Source: Odontocerum albicorne
Taxonomy: Eukaryota > Arthropoda > Insecta > Trichoptera > Odontoceridae
Assembly (NCBI GenBank): GCA_949825065.1
Contig: OX463844.1
Location: forward strand, 33,271,414-33,335,413
DNA: 64,000 bases
Reading direction: 5' to 3'
Positions 10,185 to 20,585 of this stretch are shown one piece after another. The first letter of the stretch is position 1. Each line of letters starts with the position of its first letter. Under the pieces are notes generated by a model, which was not told where the DNA came from, ran no database searches, and saw nothing but the letters and a program-made list of their open reading frames with translations. The translations under genes and the position numbers were made by a program.

Positions 10185-10300
10185 GCTGGACCTCGTAGTC
10201 GAGGATCCCCTCGCCATTCCAACGTCAATTCAGTTGGAAAGCGAAGCTGTGCCGTGGTATTTTCGTTTCTTCTTCTAACCTGTACACCGCGTTAAAAATC
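10185..10300 (-). repeat. Dispersed repeat D, copy 1
   Basis: The plus strand has GCTGGACCTCGTAGTCGAGG, CTCGCCATTCCAACGTCAAT and CAGTTGGAAAGCGAAGC. Its reverse complement matches 57,480-57,600, and its start matches 12,318 on. At 12.3 kb it lies at the 3' end of an RTE-like LINE, so it is probably that LINE's 3' untranslated region. Confidence 0.55.
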
Positions 10301-10660
10301 AAATTCCACGAATCCTGTGCGCGGCACAATTTCGGCGTTTTTTAATTTCTAAGTTTAAACGCGTATTTTGTTTAGAACCACTGATATTTGATTACACCAC
10401 CAAGTAAACATGACATTCAAGTAATTTTCTGATAATAAATAATAGTCATTACTCTTAAGGAGACTCATTAAATAAAGGATATAAACTAAACATTACGTAA
10501 AATACACAAAGGAATGCTACAGATCAGATCACAGGCGTTTGTGCTTCCCGCGAGGAATACGTCAAATGTTTCATACCAATAAAATCATCGATGTATTGGG
10601 TCCGATGGCACACCAGAAGTGAGATGATCGGAGCACGCTGGCATTTTCTTTTCCGTTTTT

Positions 10661-10822
10661 TTTTTTAAATAGATATGATCAAAGTCAGAGGTATCCTAAT
10701 ACCCTCGACTTCTAGGTAGAAAAATGGCGGTGTCATTCGAGGGGAGAAGTATAGCGCGGGGCTCGAACCGGCAACCTTACGCACGGAAATCCAGTGCGTT
10801 TCCGCGCTGCCATGCACCTCAT
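10661..10822 (-). mobile_element. SINE-B, copy 2
   Basis: The minus strand: GAGGTGCATGGCAGCGCGG head, GGTTGCCGGTTCGAGCCCCG (a good B box), CCCCTCGAATGACACCGCC, then TATTAGGATACCTCTGAC and a poly-A/T tail. Parallel to 3,390-3,560. Confidence 0.75.
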
Positions 10823-11329
10823 ATAAATAAAATGACAGCTATTTTTCCTTACTTAAGGGCTATGAACTATAATATATTTACTTACTTGAAGGAGAAAAAC
10901 TGCAGATTAAGTTTTCAATGTCTTTAAAAGAAAAAGAATAAAATAGTCAAATTATTTTTAATTAAAAAAAATAATACTTCTCAGTAGACTCGATTAAATT
11001 GAATTATATAATTTTTGCTTCGCACAGCGATATGTCGTGTTTGACAAGTCAGTAATAAATGGAAATCGGAAAGCATAAAATAGCCATTAAAATTTGTAAC
11101 ATTTGTACAAGACCATCGGAAGTTTGATCAAACCGAATGGGGCTAATGAATGAAACGGAACCATGTTATCTCGTGGCCGATCTGTTCCGTGTTAGGCGGG
11201 CCTCTGCCACTTCTCAGGAAGCTAATATCACCATTGACGATTTCATTATCACTTGATTGTTTCAGATAGACACGAATATTTTCGTTTGAAACTCTTTTAA
11301 TCGTTGTTTCCATTCAATTGTACAAAATT
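10823..11329. other. Unassigned stretch
   Basis: A GC-richer block at 11,130-11,250 has a 36-codon open frame on the minus strand, but no splice context or recognisable motif was found. Confidence 0.45.
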
Positions 11330-11745
11330 TGTTCATCATCATCATTAACATCACGCCATCTCCCTATTGGAGTGGGCAGAAATACCTTATCATTCTTAAT
11401 TCTATTCTGGCATATATCACCTCGTCATTCATTCTCTCTTTATCGATTGATTTGGTTGCGCCACGTTTTTCTAGGTATTTCCAAACTTCTCATTTCTTAT
11501 ATACACTTTTTCAAAGATATTTTTTTTGGAAATATTTCATCATTCATTCTTTCTATGTGGTCGAACCATCCCAATGTTTCTTTCTTCATCTTGAGCTCTG
11601 GGTACTTTTTTTCAATCTGCACTCTCGTTTTATGCAACGCTATTATTTCTCTCGTATTTATCTATTTGTTTCAAATTATTGGAACACTGACGAATATTAC
11701 AGCACAGAACTTTTCGTATTTATACAAAAAATCATAAATTTTTAA
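11330..11745 (-). mobile_element. LINE-W 3' fragment
   Basis: The plus strand begins CATCATCATTAACATCACGC then CATCTCCC, the reverse of the LINE-W 3' end, and continues through the reversed RKTW, HVER and LKK region (ATGTGGTCGAACCATCCC). Two overlapping open frames of about 138 codons on the plus strand are antisense shadows of this fragment. Confidence 0.65.
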
Positions 11746-12305
11746 CAAAATTTTCACAAAGAGTATTGAGTTTAACGTATTTAAAATATTTGGTTCTGTG
11801 GTTTATCTCTTTTCTCTTCAAATAATGGTTGCTATGATAAAACAAATATGCTATCCAAAAATCGTTTGCCAGTTTAAAAATAAAACGTACATTTTTGCAG
11901 AGCACGAGCTTATGTTTATTATATATTAATTTCATCGACAGTTGATGCATAACTCAAAATAATGCCCTTTTTAAGCAATCTACTAATTCATTTACAACTG
12001 TCAAAAATATAAATTGCGTAATGTCTGTCGGGCAAAACTAGCCTCATTATCATTATTTCTAAAAACATCGTGTCACAAATATTTGCAAATTTTGTTTTTT
12101 TTTATATTTGTTGAATGCTAAAGTTAGATGAAAATTTCTAGTAAAAAAATATATTCATACATACGCAATTTTAACACTCATCATTTACAATTCTTCAAAA
12201 GATTTATTGTGGAGCAAATGAAAATATAAAATAACCCTCAAAAGCTCTGATGAACAGTCAGATCATTTCGACATTAAATATAAATGTGAATTAACCTTTC
12301 GTACA
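11746..12305. other. AT-rich stretch, nothing recognised
   Basis: No supported feature. Confidence 0.5.
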
Positions 12306-12735
12306 AAATATGATATGTGTCGTCGTTGCTGGATCTCGTAGTCGAGATTTCCTGTCGCCACTTCAAAATCAAGCTCAAGTTGCTCCTTCACGTCTATCAT
12401 GTGATTTTTTGTGAGAAAACAACCCGATCCTATATGCGCACTCCCTACCGCAGATGGCATATACATGTGGATCCTACTAAGTCGCTTAGTAAATGCTCAC
12501 GCATGTTAGTAGCACACTGTTTCTCACAAGTCTAATTGTAGAGACGCCATCAGCCTGATGGTTCTCCACTTTCCATGATCCTGAACCACCTGCTCCCAAT
12601 ATTCGCCTGTCCCGCACAAAGTCAGCGACTCTTGCAGACTGCCCTTTTAACGCTTCCTCTGCACACCAACCCTTCGCTTGCCCATTACGTCCCCGTGTAA
12701 GACGCGTTTTGGGAACCTTTGATTGCCTATGCGTA
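12306..12735 (-). mobile_element. LINE-K2 3' end with repeat D tail
   Basis: The minus strand reads KRVLHGDVMGKRRVGVQRKR, then after a stop KGSLQESLTLCG and VVQDHGKWRTIRLMAS, the familiar RTE-like C-terminus (family pattern LYG.V.GKR.VGR..KRWKD.....L..CGI....WE...QDR..WR). Downstream it passes into the DYEIQQRR-type tail shared with 10,185-10,300 and 57,480-57,600. It is broken by stops. Confidence 0.65.
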
Positions 12736-12780
12736 TCATTTGATTTTATGTGTCACCGTGAAGGCCTCAACTTTGAAGTA
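12735..12780 (-). mobile_element. LINE-J2 reverse-transcriptase fragment, downstream side of the Tc1 insertion
   Basis: The minus strand reads YFKVEAFTVTH, which fits the block that follows GFSDNL in jockey/CR1-like reverse transcriptases (pattern SYL..R.QYVKV.G). It resumes directly after the Tc1-like element whose other flank is the GFSDNLI part of the same domain at 14,025. Confidence 0.55.
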
Positions 12781-14024
12781 CAGTCTGTTTGACAAGAACG
12801 TGTACGGCGAAACCCGAAAAACTATTTGGGATAAGACATTAAAAAAATATACACATGCTACATGATATAAACCTTTATTATTAATAAGTTGTCCAGTCGC
12901 CTCCACTAGTAATAATTTCCCAGCATCTCCGAGGCATACTTTCTACTAATTTTATAGCATAATCTAGGCACAAAGACTTCCACATATGTAAGTCGAATCT
13001 GTCGAAATAACTGCTTGACGTTCCAGATCGTTTTCCCTCGGAGCTTGAACTTCATGAGTGCCCAAACATTTTCTATGGGATTTGCATCTGGTGACTGCGA
13101 CGGCCAATCCATTACGTCAACGTCATTTTCCTGTTTCCACGCAGTACAAGGACAAATCCGATGTTTTGGGTCATTTCCCTCTTGCAGTAGCCAATTTTCA
13201 TTTTTTCTTATAAACCGCCTTTGGGCTGATGGTAATAAAGTCTTCCGATATATTTTAATCATTTTGGCAGCGTTCAAATTATTTGTGAAGATGCACAAAG
13301 ACCAAACCCCTGCTTTTGGAAACAGCCCTAGACGTGGACTTTTACCGCGTGTTGAACGGCCCGCTGGAGGAGTCTATTGGTGCCGGAACACCAGGTATGA
13401 TTAATGGAAAAATGTGCCCAAAAAGAAGTTTCGCCCGAAAATTACGTTGTCCCAATCGCTGTCTAAATTTTCTTTCGACCAAGTGAGTCTTTTTTCGACT
13501 TCTTTTTCGGACAGTGGTAGTTTCTTCACCGTGCTTCGTACTTTCACTCCATGAGCTAGTAAACGTCTTCTTATAGTGTCACATGACAAAATTAGACAAT
13601 TTTCACGCAAAACAGCCTGTTCGCTACGCAATGATAAGCGAGGATTTTTCTCAAATACCCGTAAAATCACTCCGTCCTCCTTTTTCTGTACAGTGCTACG
13701 ATCTGGTAGGTCATCGACGTTTTTTTTACGTCGGAATAGCGTTTCACCCACTTACTTACAAATGTTTTCGACTTTCTCATGTATTTAGTAGCGGCTCCGT
13801 ACGACATTTTCGGTCCTTTCAGATGTGTACTCGGAAATACGGCTTCGTAACGTAATGCTTCAAGGTACTCATGACGAAATGTGTTCTTGTTTAACCAAGG
13901 TCGAACGACAACTTAGTTTTTCTATACAAAGCATCTTGGGAGAAGGGTCATTCTACCTGCTCGCGTTTGAATCTACCCTCTCAGGAAACAAATGTAGCCG
14001 TACACGCTCTTGTCAAACAGACTG
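12781..14024 (-). mobile_element. Tc1-like DNA transposon, nearly full length, inactive
   Basis: 1,244 bp with matching ends: 12,781 starts CAGTCTGTTTGACAAGAACG and 14,024 is the start, on the other strand, of CAGTCTGTTTGACAAGAGCG. The match continues into TGTACGGC. A TA lies at 12,779-12,780; on the other side the expected TA is reduced to AT. The transposase runs on the minus strand. The target is an older LINE reverse-transcriptase sequence. Confidence 0.9.
12906..13900 (-). pseudogene. Tc1-like transposase (DD34E type), dead
   Basis: The minus strand codes in order: PKMSYGAATKYMRKSKTFV (first helix-turn-helix), LPDRSTVQKKEDGVILR and SCDTIRRRLLAHGVKV (second DNA-binding helix-turn-helix), KRLTWSKENLDSDWDNVIF, then LNAAKMIKIYRKTLLPSAQ and DWPSQSPDANPIENVWALM. 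Together these span the roughly 340 residues usual for Tc1 transposases. Damage: frameshifts near 13,855, 13,720 and 13,435; a TAG replacing a Trp codon at VKVHVxGCF; the first catalytic Asp reads FSGE instead of FSDE; the second reads EGNDPKH instead of EDNDPKH (codon 13,176-13,178, GGA). The final catalytic Glu in PIENVW is kept. Confidence 0.85.
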
Positions 14025-14425
14025 ATCAGATTATCGCTGAAGCCAGCCAATGTTATGCGTTTTCTGGTGCAATAACATGTATGTATCGTGATCAATCTTA
14101 TCGAAATCTTTCTGGAAGTCTGCATATGTTATATTGCGTCCGTTTGGGAAAACTCTAAATTTGATGCAAACTGCTGTAAAATAGAGATAATATTAGTAAC
14201 AGTTAATCGTTTTGGCAAATAAAACATGCTGGTTTCCAAAAAGCCTTGATGAAACTTGGTGACTCAATCGGTTACATAGTACGATTTCGAAAAATTTTGG
14301 AAACACAGGGTGAACAGCTATAGGTATGTAATTATGAAAGTCTCACGGGTCTCCCAATTTGAAGATAGGGCAGACCTTGGTTGTTTTCCAACTTACGCGA
14401 AATATGTGAGTGTATACACATACAT
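14025..14425 (-). mobile_element. LINE-J2 reverse-transcriptase fragment, upstream side of the Tc1 insertion
   Basis: The minus strand reads VSWKTTKVCPIFKLGDP, NYIPIAVHPVFPKFFEIVL, then ADFQKDFDKIDHDT and LAGFSDNLI. These are fingers and palm blocks of a non-LTR reverse transcriptase: P.FK.GDP..F.NYRPI, and motif A (Y.DF.KAFD.IDH) with its catalytic Asp in ADF present. Stops and shifts show it is dead. It is cut at 14,024/14,025 by the Tc1-like element. The block style is jockey/CR1-like. Confidence 0.7.
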
Positions 14426-14523
14426 ATGCTCTAATTGAATCTATAGCAAATGGGATCACACATCATATTCCGCACAGACTTTGAAAAAGGCCGGCTGATA
14501 ACCCATTTAGTCCGATTGCTTTG

Positions 14524-15070
14524 TAGGGCCTTTCAAATTGAGCGTTTTTTAAATTTTTGGATAAAACACAGATGGTGTCGCGAACTTGCCTGGGTCTTAT
14601 GACATTTGAGAAGTGTAATGTATGGCATTTATAAAAATGGAGTCGCATACAATATAACAACGCGTTCAAATTGAGAATTATTGTATGTATTGTAATCTCC
14701 GGAAACGGTGATGTTAATTGGCCACCAAGATCATGTGATCTGACACCGTTGAACTATTTTCTCTGAGGTTACGTGAAAATCCAGGTCTATAAGAATGACC
14801 CCCGATCAATTTCTGAGCTGAAGAACGAAATTATTCGCGTTATTGGTGAGTTAGAACCGCAATTGTGCCAAAATGTCATCGAAAATTTTGACAAAAGAGT
14901 GAACATCTGTGGAGCTGCAAGAGGTGGCGGATATTGTTTATTGTGTTTAAATGGCATACATTATACTTCAATGGCCAATAAAAAGTGTTTTGAAATCAAA
15001 GCAAATTGTGTGTTTTATTCAAGAGTTAAAAAAAATAGTAAAAAAACCGCTCAATTTGAAAGACCCTGTA
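14524..15070 (+). mobile_element. IS630/mariner-type element, internally deleted (547 bp)
   Basis: The left end, TAGGGCCTTTCAAATTGAGC, is mirrored at the right end by CGCTCAATTTGAAAGACCC ending at 15,070, each with TA. Inner blocks are also mirrored (GTGTAATGTATGGCATTT near 14,618; AAATGGCATACATTATAC near 14,949). The + strand retains only the last ~90 codons of a transposase: WPPRSCDLTPLNYFL, a stop, then GYVKIQVYKNDPRSISELKN and VIENFDKRVNICG. The catalytic residues before WPPRSCDLTPL have been deleted. Confidence 0.8.
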
Positions 15071-15099
15071 TATAAAAAGTACACCACTTTTGATGTGCC

Positions 15100-15129
15100 A
15101 ATTATCAATGTATTTATTTATTGATAATT
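15100..15129. repeat. Small perfect hairpin
   Basis: AATTATCAAT and ATTGATAATT flank a 10-bp loop, just outside the IS630-like element. Confidence 0.7.
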
Positions 15130-15159
15130 CATTGCACAATAAACTGCTCACTTATTTTT

Positions 15160-15200
15160 AGGTTGCAATCTCTTCTAACCCACCAGTTTAAAATAAAGGT
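15160..15200 (-). mobile_element. SINE-A scrap
   Basis: GGTTGCAATCTCTTCTAACC followed by CACCAG resembles the reversed SINE-A body (CAATCTCTTCCAACCAACCAG). Only about 35 bp is recognisable. Confidence 0.35.
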
Positions 15201-15357
15201 AGTTAGTTAGTCGCAATAATTATATCAATATTAATTTGTACAAAATTCACAAACAATAAAAAATACATATCGTCAACCGACAGAATAAGGAATGGAAGGT
15301 TGAGAAAGGCAAATCGGTAACGAAACACGTAACATAACAGACTTGAAGTTGATTACT

Positions 15358-15465
15358 TCTTCAATCGGTTTTTTTAAATATCCTAATCACGAAGCGAGTC
15401 TAACATTAGTTGGTAACTAGTTCTAAAGTCTTACAGCAAAAAGAGTAAAGGACGAAGAAAAAATA
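15358..15465 (-). mobile_element. LINE-J fragment (short)
   Basis: The plus-strand words GTTGGTAACTAGTTCTAAAG and TCTTACAGCAAAAAG parallel 41,195-41,235 and 63,770-63,830. On the minus strand they encode a worn VRLWNQLPTNVRLS block of a jockey-type LINE C-terminus. Confidence 0.5.
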
Positions 15466-15587
15466 TGTATTTACAATACACACACTCGTAGTACTGACGT
15501 CGATTTTCAATAAATAGAACTCAGACTTTTACGAAATTCCAAATTAAACTCATTTAGATTTCTAAACCTGTTTCGTCATACAATAGT

Positions 15588-15622
15588 ACATGTAGTTTGA
15601 CAAGAACATTGTATGGCAAAAC
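15588..15622. repeat. Possible solo Tc1-like terminal repeat
   Basis: TAGTTTGACAAGAACATTGT then ATGGCAAAAC resembles the end of the Tc1-like element at 12,781 (CTGTTTGACAAGAACGTGTA). No partner end was found nearby. Confidence 0.35.
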
Positions 15623-15769
15623 AGCTGTTATAAATAAAGATAAAGTGCTAAATACTCGTATTTAGCAGTAGGCTGGTTTTATTAATGATTATTATTTACG
15701 ATGTAATAATGTAAATAGTCTGTAACACCATTTATCTTTGTGTATTTTATGTCATTTTCAACCAAGTAA

Positions 15770-16440
15770 TATATTTTTTCTTGAATTTTAGAAAAATCGT
15801 TTGTTTCACTTTATGGTGTCATGTTTATATTTTTTTAATAAAATCGATAAAACACTTCTTTTTTCTATATTCACCACTTTCAGAAAGTAAACTGGCCTAA
15901 TCTGGAGTTTATAAATTAAAATGTAATAACTGTTCATATTTTTTATATAGGCAAGACAAAAAGAAACTATAAAAAAGTGTAAAGAAATATTTAGAATGTC
16001 TAAATAACAATATTTTTTCGAAGTTCGCTAACCACTTAATCAAAAACATCGATCGTGGTTTGTGGATTTTGCACACGAGCCGGGGGAGGGGGGATTGTAG
16101 CTGGATTAATCAGAAATTCTCGAAATTAAAAAAGCGTTAAATAAAGTCTGAACATTTTAATCAAACAAGTTAATTTCAATAATAGCCCTCTGCTAAATAT
16201 GTTTCCCGTTCAAAAACCATCCTTTCGACGCCTGCCTACTCCCCCGCCCTTATTATCCCCTACTCCCCTCCTCATCTCCAGCACCTATTACAATTATAAT
16301 TTTTTTTAGACATAATTTAGTTCATCTTTACCTGACAATGAAGATGGAACTCTTAAAAACCAGTAGTGAACTCTAATAAAACAGTGGTGAATGCAAAATA
16401 AAAAATAAGTGTTATTTATTTTATTAAAAACTTATAAGTA
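15770..16440. mobile_element. Fold-back element, copy 1 (diverged centre)
   Basis: The left end (15,775-15,885) matches 50,448-50,560: TTTGTTTCACTTTATGGTGT then CATGTTTATA. The right part (16,195-16,440) matches 50,735-50,950: CAAAAACCATCCTTTCGACG, a pyrimidine-rich block, ATAATTTAGTTCATC, then a CTGACAATGA and AAAACCAGTAGTGAAC pair and AATAAAACAGTGGTGAAT. The middle, 15,886-16,194, does not match the other copy, so the left arm has been replaced or lost. Confidence 0.7.
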
Positions 16441-17069
16441 ATAAAACTAGTTTAACTTTTAATTGTCTTCTTGTTTACAGAAGATTCAAAATCCTCCGGC
16501 CAGAACGATATCAAAATATAACCAATGGGTAAAGCAAATATTATGTATGACAATATTTGCTTCACCCAAAGAATTGATCAATTTTACTATCTCATCCCAC
16601 TTTGTCGAACTCGGTACATTGCTAAAAATATAACTCATAATATAAACAGAATTTGGTAAATTCAATATTACGCACGTAACGTACAAAAACCCGTTGCAAA
16701 TCTTTTTTGTAACATTTGGGGCCAACGACATTTCTCATAGGAAGCAATTAGGCCGACCTCGCATTTGTGACGGGCTTGACTCAGACACGATACACGGCTT
16801 CGCATCGCTCCGCATCGCTCTCTTAATGGAACGGCGCTCTTGCTTCCTTACTGACATATAGTAAACATTACTGTCTCTTTTGATAAAATTGAATTCAACG
16901 AAGGTAAAACCATGAATGGAGTATTTTTATTTTTTTGATAAATGCTTTCAGAATCCAGTTGAAATGAATATCTTTGAAATAGGCGCTTTTAATTTAAACA
17001 TTATACATATACAATGTGAGGCATTCAGTGATAATAAAAAAAAACAAAGTAATGGGGCATTCAAATATA
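16441..17069. other. AT-rich stretch with a GC-richer island
   Basis: 16,750-16,850 is GC-richer and holds an adjacent duplication (CGCATCGCTCCGCATCGCTC). No gene was recognised. Confidence 0.45.
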
Positions 17070-17315
17070 TGAATAGCGTTTTGGTAAAGAGGTACATGTC
17101 ATCAATTACGAAGTTTTGCAACACTTGTATTCCTGAAATACAGACCTCAGATAAATTTTAAAGGTAAACTTTGAATACATAAATTATTTATGTATTCAAA
17201 GTTTACCTTTAAAATTTACTTGAGGTCTGTATTTCAGGAATACAAGTGTTGCAAAACTTCAAACTGACAAATAAGTAATTGATGACATATATCTCTTTAC
17301 CAAAACGCCATTCAT
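17070..17315. repeat. Near-perfect ~245-bp palindrome
   Basis: The arms 17,070-17,184 and 17,186-17,315 are reverse complements around a single T at 17,185. The inner ~80 bp (for example GTTTTGCAACACTTGTATTC in the left arm and its complement in the right) has only one or two differences; the right arm carries about 14 extra bases near 17,263-17,276. The same short peptide, FCNTCIPEIQTS, can be read outward-in on both strands. The right arm runs straight into a LINE-W fragment. Confidence 0.95.
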
Positions 17316-17600
17316 GTATGACCGCATTAAACAGTGTCAAAAATCTGATAAGATGACAGTCCACAACAGTATTCCAGTGCCAACTTTGATGTACTCGTAT
17401 ATAAGTGAAACGTATACGTGGAAAAGACGAATAAATAATGAAGAAATGCATGTACTGAGAAAAATACATGGAGTAACAGAGTGGTATAAAGTTTGTCTTT
17501 CTAACAGAGTGGAATAAAGTCTAATTGTCTAAAATTGGAAAGGTCTGACGTTGTGTCCGGTTTGCCTACCCTGACAGGAAAATGACGTGAAAGTATATAT
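17316..17600 (+). mobile_element. LINE-W fragment
   Basis: The plus strand reads SDKMTVHNSIPVPTLMYSYI, SETYTWKRRINNEEMHVLRK and IHGVTEWYKV. This is the block KA...H....PTLMYGSETW....K....AVEM..LR...G.T upstream of WFGH in the same LINE family. It then jumps to the extreme 3' end (GTCTGACGTTGTGTCC, then CTACCCTGACAGGAAAATGA), so about 250 bp of the intervening region is deleted. Confidence 0.7.
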
Positions 17601-17822
17601 TGTATTAAAAATGTATAAGTTTGTCTTTAGTTTTTTGCAATATATAATTAATACAATATTTTCCCAGATCGTGTGAAACAATATAATAAATACAATATTT
17701 TTACAGATTTTTATCGTGCATATTGCGACTTTAATATATATCTTAAAGATTTATAGTTTTTATTATAATTCTAAATACATTTTGTTATTCAAAAATAAGA
17801 TGCAAGGTAAATTATAAAGGAT

Positions 17823-18005
17823 AACTTCCGTGGTCTAATTGACAAGACACTTATCCTTCAATCGCCTTTCGGGTTCAATTCGCCTTAATACTCATTTACA
17901 AAAATGTTCCATTTTTATTTTCACATTTGGTATCTATCTCTATAACATCTTTCTAGTTAGTCTGAAGAAATGGCCATATGGCAACAAATCTGCCAAATTG
18001 TAAGG
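17823..18005 (+). mobile_element. SINE-A, diverged copy
   Basis: AACTTCCGTGGTCTAATTGA, GACACTTATCCTTCAATCGC and GGGTTCAATTCGCC form the worn tRNA-like head. TTTCTAGTTAGTCTGAAGAA and GGCCATATGGCAACAAATC are the body and tail. Confidence 0.7.
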
Positions 18006-18619
18006 TATAAAATAATATTGTAATAAAATACAAATGGTATTGCAAATAAAAATATCAATTTAATTTTCACATCTTACAATTTTTCTTACTCTTGGAAGTT
18101 GAAAGCTAGAGATAAAAGATTTCATTGAAATATTTACACATTTCAACCATTTGAGAAACATTTGATTTTAGCGTTTTTTCATGTCGCCAAAAAATAGTTC
18201 GCATCGCTTTTTAAGAATCTATTTGAGTATCTATCAAATTTATTTGGACCATTCTTGGAATCGTTAACGTGTAATGGCGGCGTCATAACAATTTCTGCGT
18301 TCCTTCTATCCTCTTTTTATTTCTCTGTTTTCTTTCCGTCTCTGCCTGGTTTTAGTTGTCGTTTGTGACATAAAAATATGTAGTTTCTTAAATTTGTTAT
18401 TTTATTTCGCTGTCATCTCGAACAAATGTATAGAAAATAACTTGAATTCGGTTCTTGTCTCATTGAAGTGTCCACAATGTTAATACTCCTATAATACTTA
18501 CATTGCTCCATATGAACATTTTTTTTTACGTCTTAATTTTTTCTTTCACACTTTTCTATTACCATGGCTTAGAATTTCGCAATATGGGTGAGTAAATAAA
18601 AATTAAAGAAATAAAAAAG
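18006..18619. other. AT-rich stretch, nothing recognised
   Basis: No supported feature. Confidence 0.5.
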
Positions 18620-19075
18620 TTTTGCTATTTAGGTAGAATTTTCTTAGACGAAGAAAGAGTTGCGAGGGATATTGAACGGTGTGTAGCGATAGAAAATAAA
18701 GTTAATGAGGCTCTAAACCATATAAACTTGAACCGGACAATATCAAAATCTGCCAAGATGATAGTCCACAAAAGTTTTTTTAGTACCGACTTAAATGTGT
18801 GTGAGTGAAACGTGGACATACAAGTCTGAAAAGAGCCAAATAAATCCTGTAAAAACGCGTTAACTTAAAAAAAATACATGGGGTGATAAGGTATAACAGA
18901 ATACGGAATAAAGGGATAAAGAATGAGTGTGAACTTAAAGATGTGTTGAGCAAGATGAAGAAGAGCACTGTGACATGGTTTGGGCATGTGGAACAAATGA
19001 ATGGAGAAAGATTAACAAAACAAAATATCAGTACGGTGGTAGAGGAAGACCAAGGAATGTATCATCATCATTGGT
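18620..19075 (+). mobile_element. LINE-W fragment, longest plus-strand coding remnant
   Basis: The plus strand reads FLDEERVARDIERCVAIENK, VNEALNHINLNRTISKSAKM, then with shifts a worn ETW block, and finally TWFGHVEQMNGERLTKQNIS. The order matches the end of the reverse transcriptase (YLGS....G....I..RV..GN.VNGAL) and the post-RT WFGHVERMN.ERL.K block. Several stops occur between 18,790 and 18,900. Confidence 0.75.
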
Positions 19076-19257
19076 ATGCTATAAAAAGCGACTGAAAAAC
19101 TTTTAATTTCAAGTCAGTAATATAACGTATTTTATTCCTGATTTTTCTTACCTCTCCACTATCCCTTCCTTTGATTAATGATATCTCACTTTTTCTATGT
19201 ATATTGTTCATATATTTTATAAAGGGGAATAATCTTTTGAATATATTTGAGACCATG

Positions 19258-19335
19258 TAACTTCTGTTTGATTTACTTTTGTCTGGTTAGTTGGAAAAGA
19301 TTGCCACCTGACCATAAGCCCGCCAGATTGTTTTT
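19258..19335 (+). mobile_element. SINE-A tail only
   Basis: TGGTTAGTTGGAAAAGATTG, CCACCTGACCATAAGCCCGC and CAGATTG are the last ~75 bp of SINE-A, with no head. Confidence 0.6.
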
Positions 19336-20008
19336 ACAATGAAGTGTTCAATAAATTAACAAATTTTCATTCACCACTCCATGTAATTAGCAGTATTCAT
19401 TTTCAAACCCACTATGTCGAATATTTGCCCCCAGTTCTCTGTTTTTTTTATAACCAGGTAACCTTGTTTCTGTTCATTCAACAGAAACAATACCACATTG
19501 TCTGTGGTTCATCCTCTTATCATCACACGGGACGCTGTACCCTGTTCGCTCTAGTGGTGTCATGAGAACTTACATTCCGGCCGATAATTCTTATTGTTCT
19601 ATTATTTGCCATTTTCCGCTCTTAACTATTTTATTAACTCTCAACGAAACACAAGGAACTATTACTCGTTTGTTTCAATTACAGTGTTTTGTAAAATTCT
19701 ATGCCATAGGAAATCCCCCATGCACGAGGATAATTTTTGTCAGTATTCCTGTCAAGTCTGAATATTTATTTGAAAAGTATTTTGCTATCGATATATTCGA
19801 ATATTTTGCAAATCACTTTTTTTTAAATTAAATTAAATTTCTCCTATCATAATTCCATTTAACAGTTAGGTGACGTTGGTTTCATCTTTAGTATGTAACC
19901 GAACGCCTCTGGGAATTTCGAATTCCAATATTTTTTGGGTTACAGGCTGGTATAACTTTCAACTCTTTTTATGAGTTAAATATTCCACCTTTGTTTAAAA
20001 CTTTGCTT
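19336..20008. other. Unassigned stretch
   Basis: Two chance frames (19,344-19,565 and 19,562-19,831) have no recognisable motif. Confidence 0.45.
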
Positions 20009-20585
20009 TATATAGGTTGGCCACTGAAAGGCTGAAGGGTTTGAAAAAGTCAGAACTTGTTCATTTTCAATCTTTTTTATTTTCCTTTTTTACACCTTAT
20101 AGAGCTTTACTACCCCAAGATACTCAGCAGCACCTGCAGTACGCCATTTGATTTCAATACCTAACCAGAGATAACAACAACTTTTTGAACAACTGGATAA
20201 TGAGTGATGAGGCCCATTTTCATTTAAACGGGTACTTCAACAAACAAAACTGCAGATTTTGAGGTACTGAAGATCCCAGGGAATTACATCAGCATCAATT
20301 GTATCCCCAAAAATGCACTGTTTGGTGCGATGTAATGGCTGAGTTATCGGTTAATAAGAGTTATCGGCCCCTATTTCTTTGAAAATGAGAAAGGTCAGCC
20401 AGAGATAATCAACGGAGCCCTGTATAGGACAATGCTTGAAAATTTATTACGCCCATCGGTTGAAGATAATCAGGAGGTATAGTTTCAACATGATGGAGGT
20501 ACTGTGCACACTGCCAAGGCGACAATGACAGTGTGCACACTACAGCGATGTACATCCTTCAGCCTTTCATGGGCCACCCTATATA
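20009..20585 (+). mobile_element. IS630/Tc3-like element, internally deleted (~577 bp)
   Basis: The ends TATATAGGTTGGCCACTGAA and, at 20,555-20,585 on the other strand, TATATAGGGTGGCCCATGAA, each continue to AGGCTGAAGG; TA is at both outer edges. The plus strand keeps the central transposase: FLNNWIMSDEAHFHLNGYFN (catalytic Asp in SDEAHF), FWGTEDPRELHQHQLYPQKC, TVWCDVMAELS, then broken frames with a worn QQDGATAHTA-like block near 20,490. The DNA-binding N-terminus and the catalytic C-terminus are missing. Confidence 0.8.

Noticed and set aside
10185..10300. Repeat D as a satellite unit
   Set aside because: Three dispersed single copies, one of them directly continuing an RTE-like LINE end, fit a LINE 3' region better.
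11318..11745. Two overlapping ~138-codon frames
   Set aside because: Antisense to LINE-W; no known domain in either frame.
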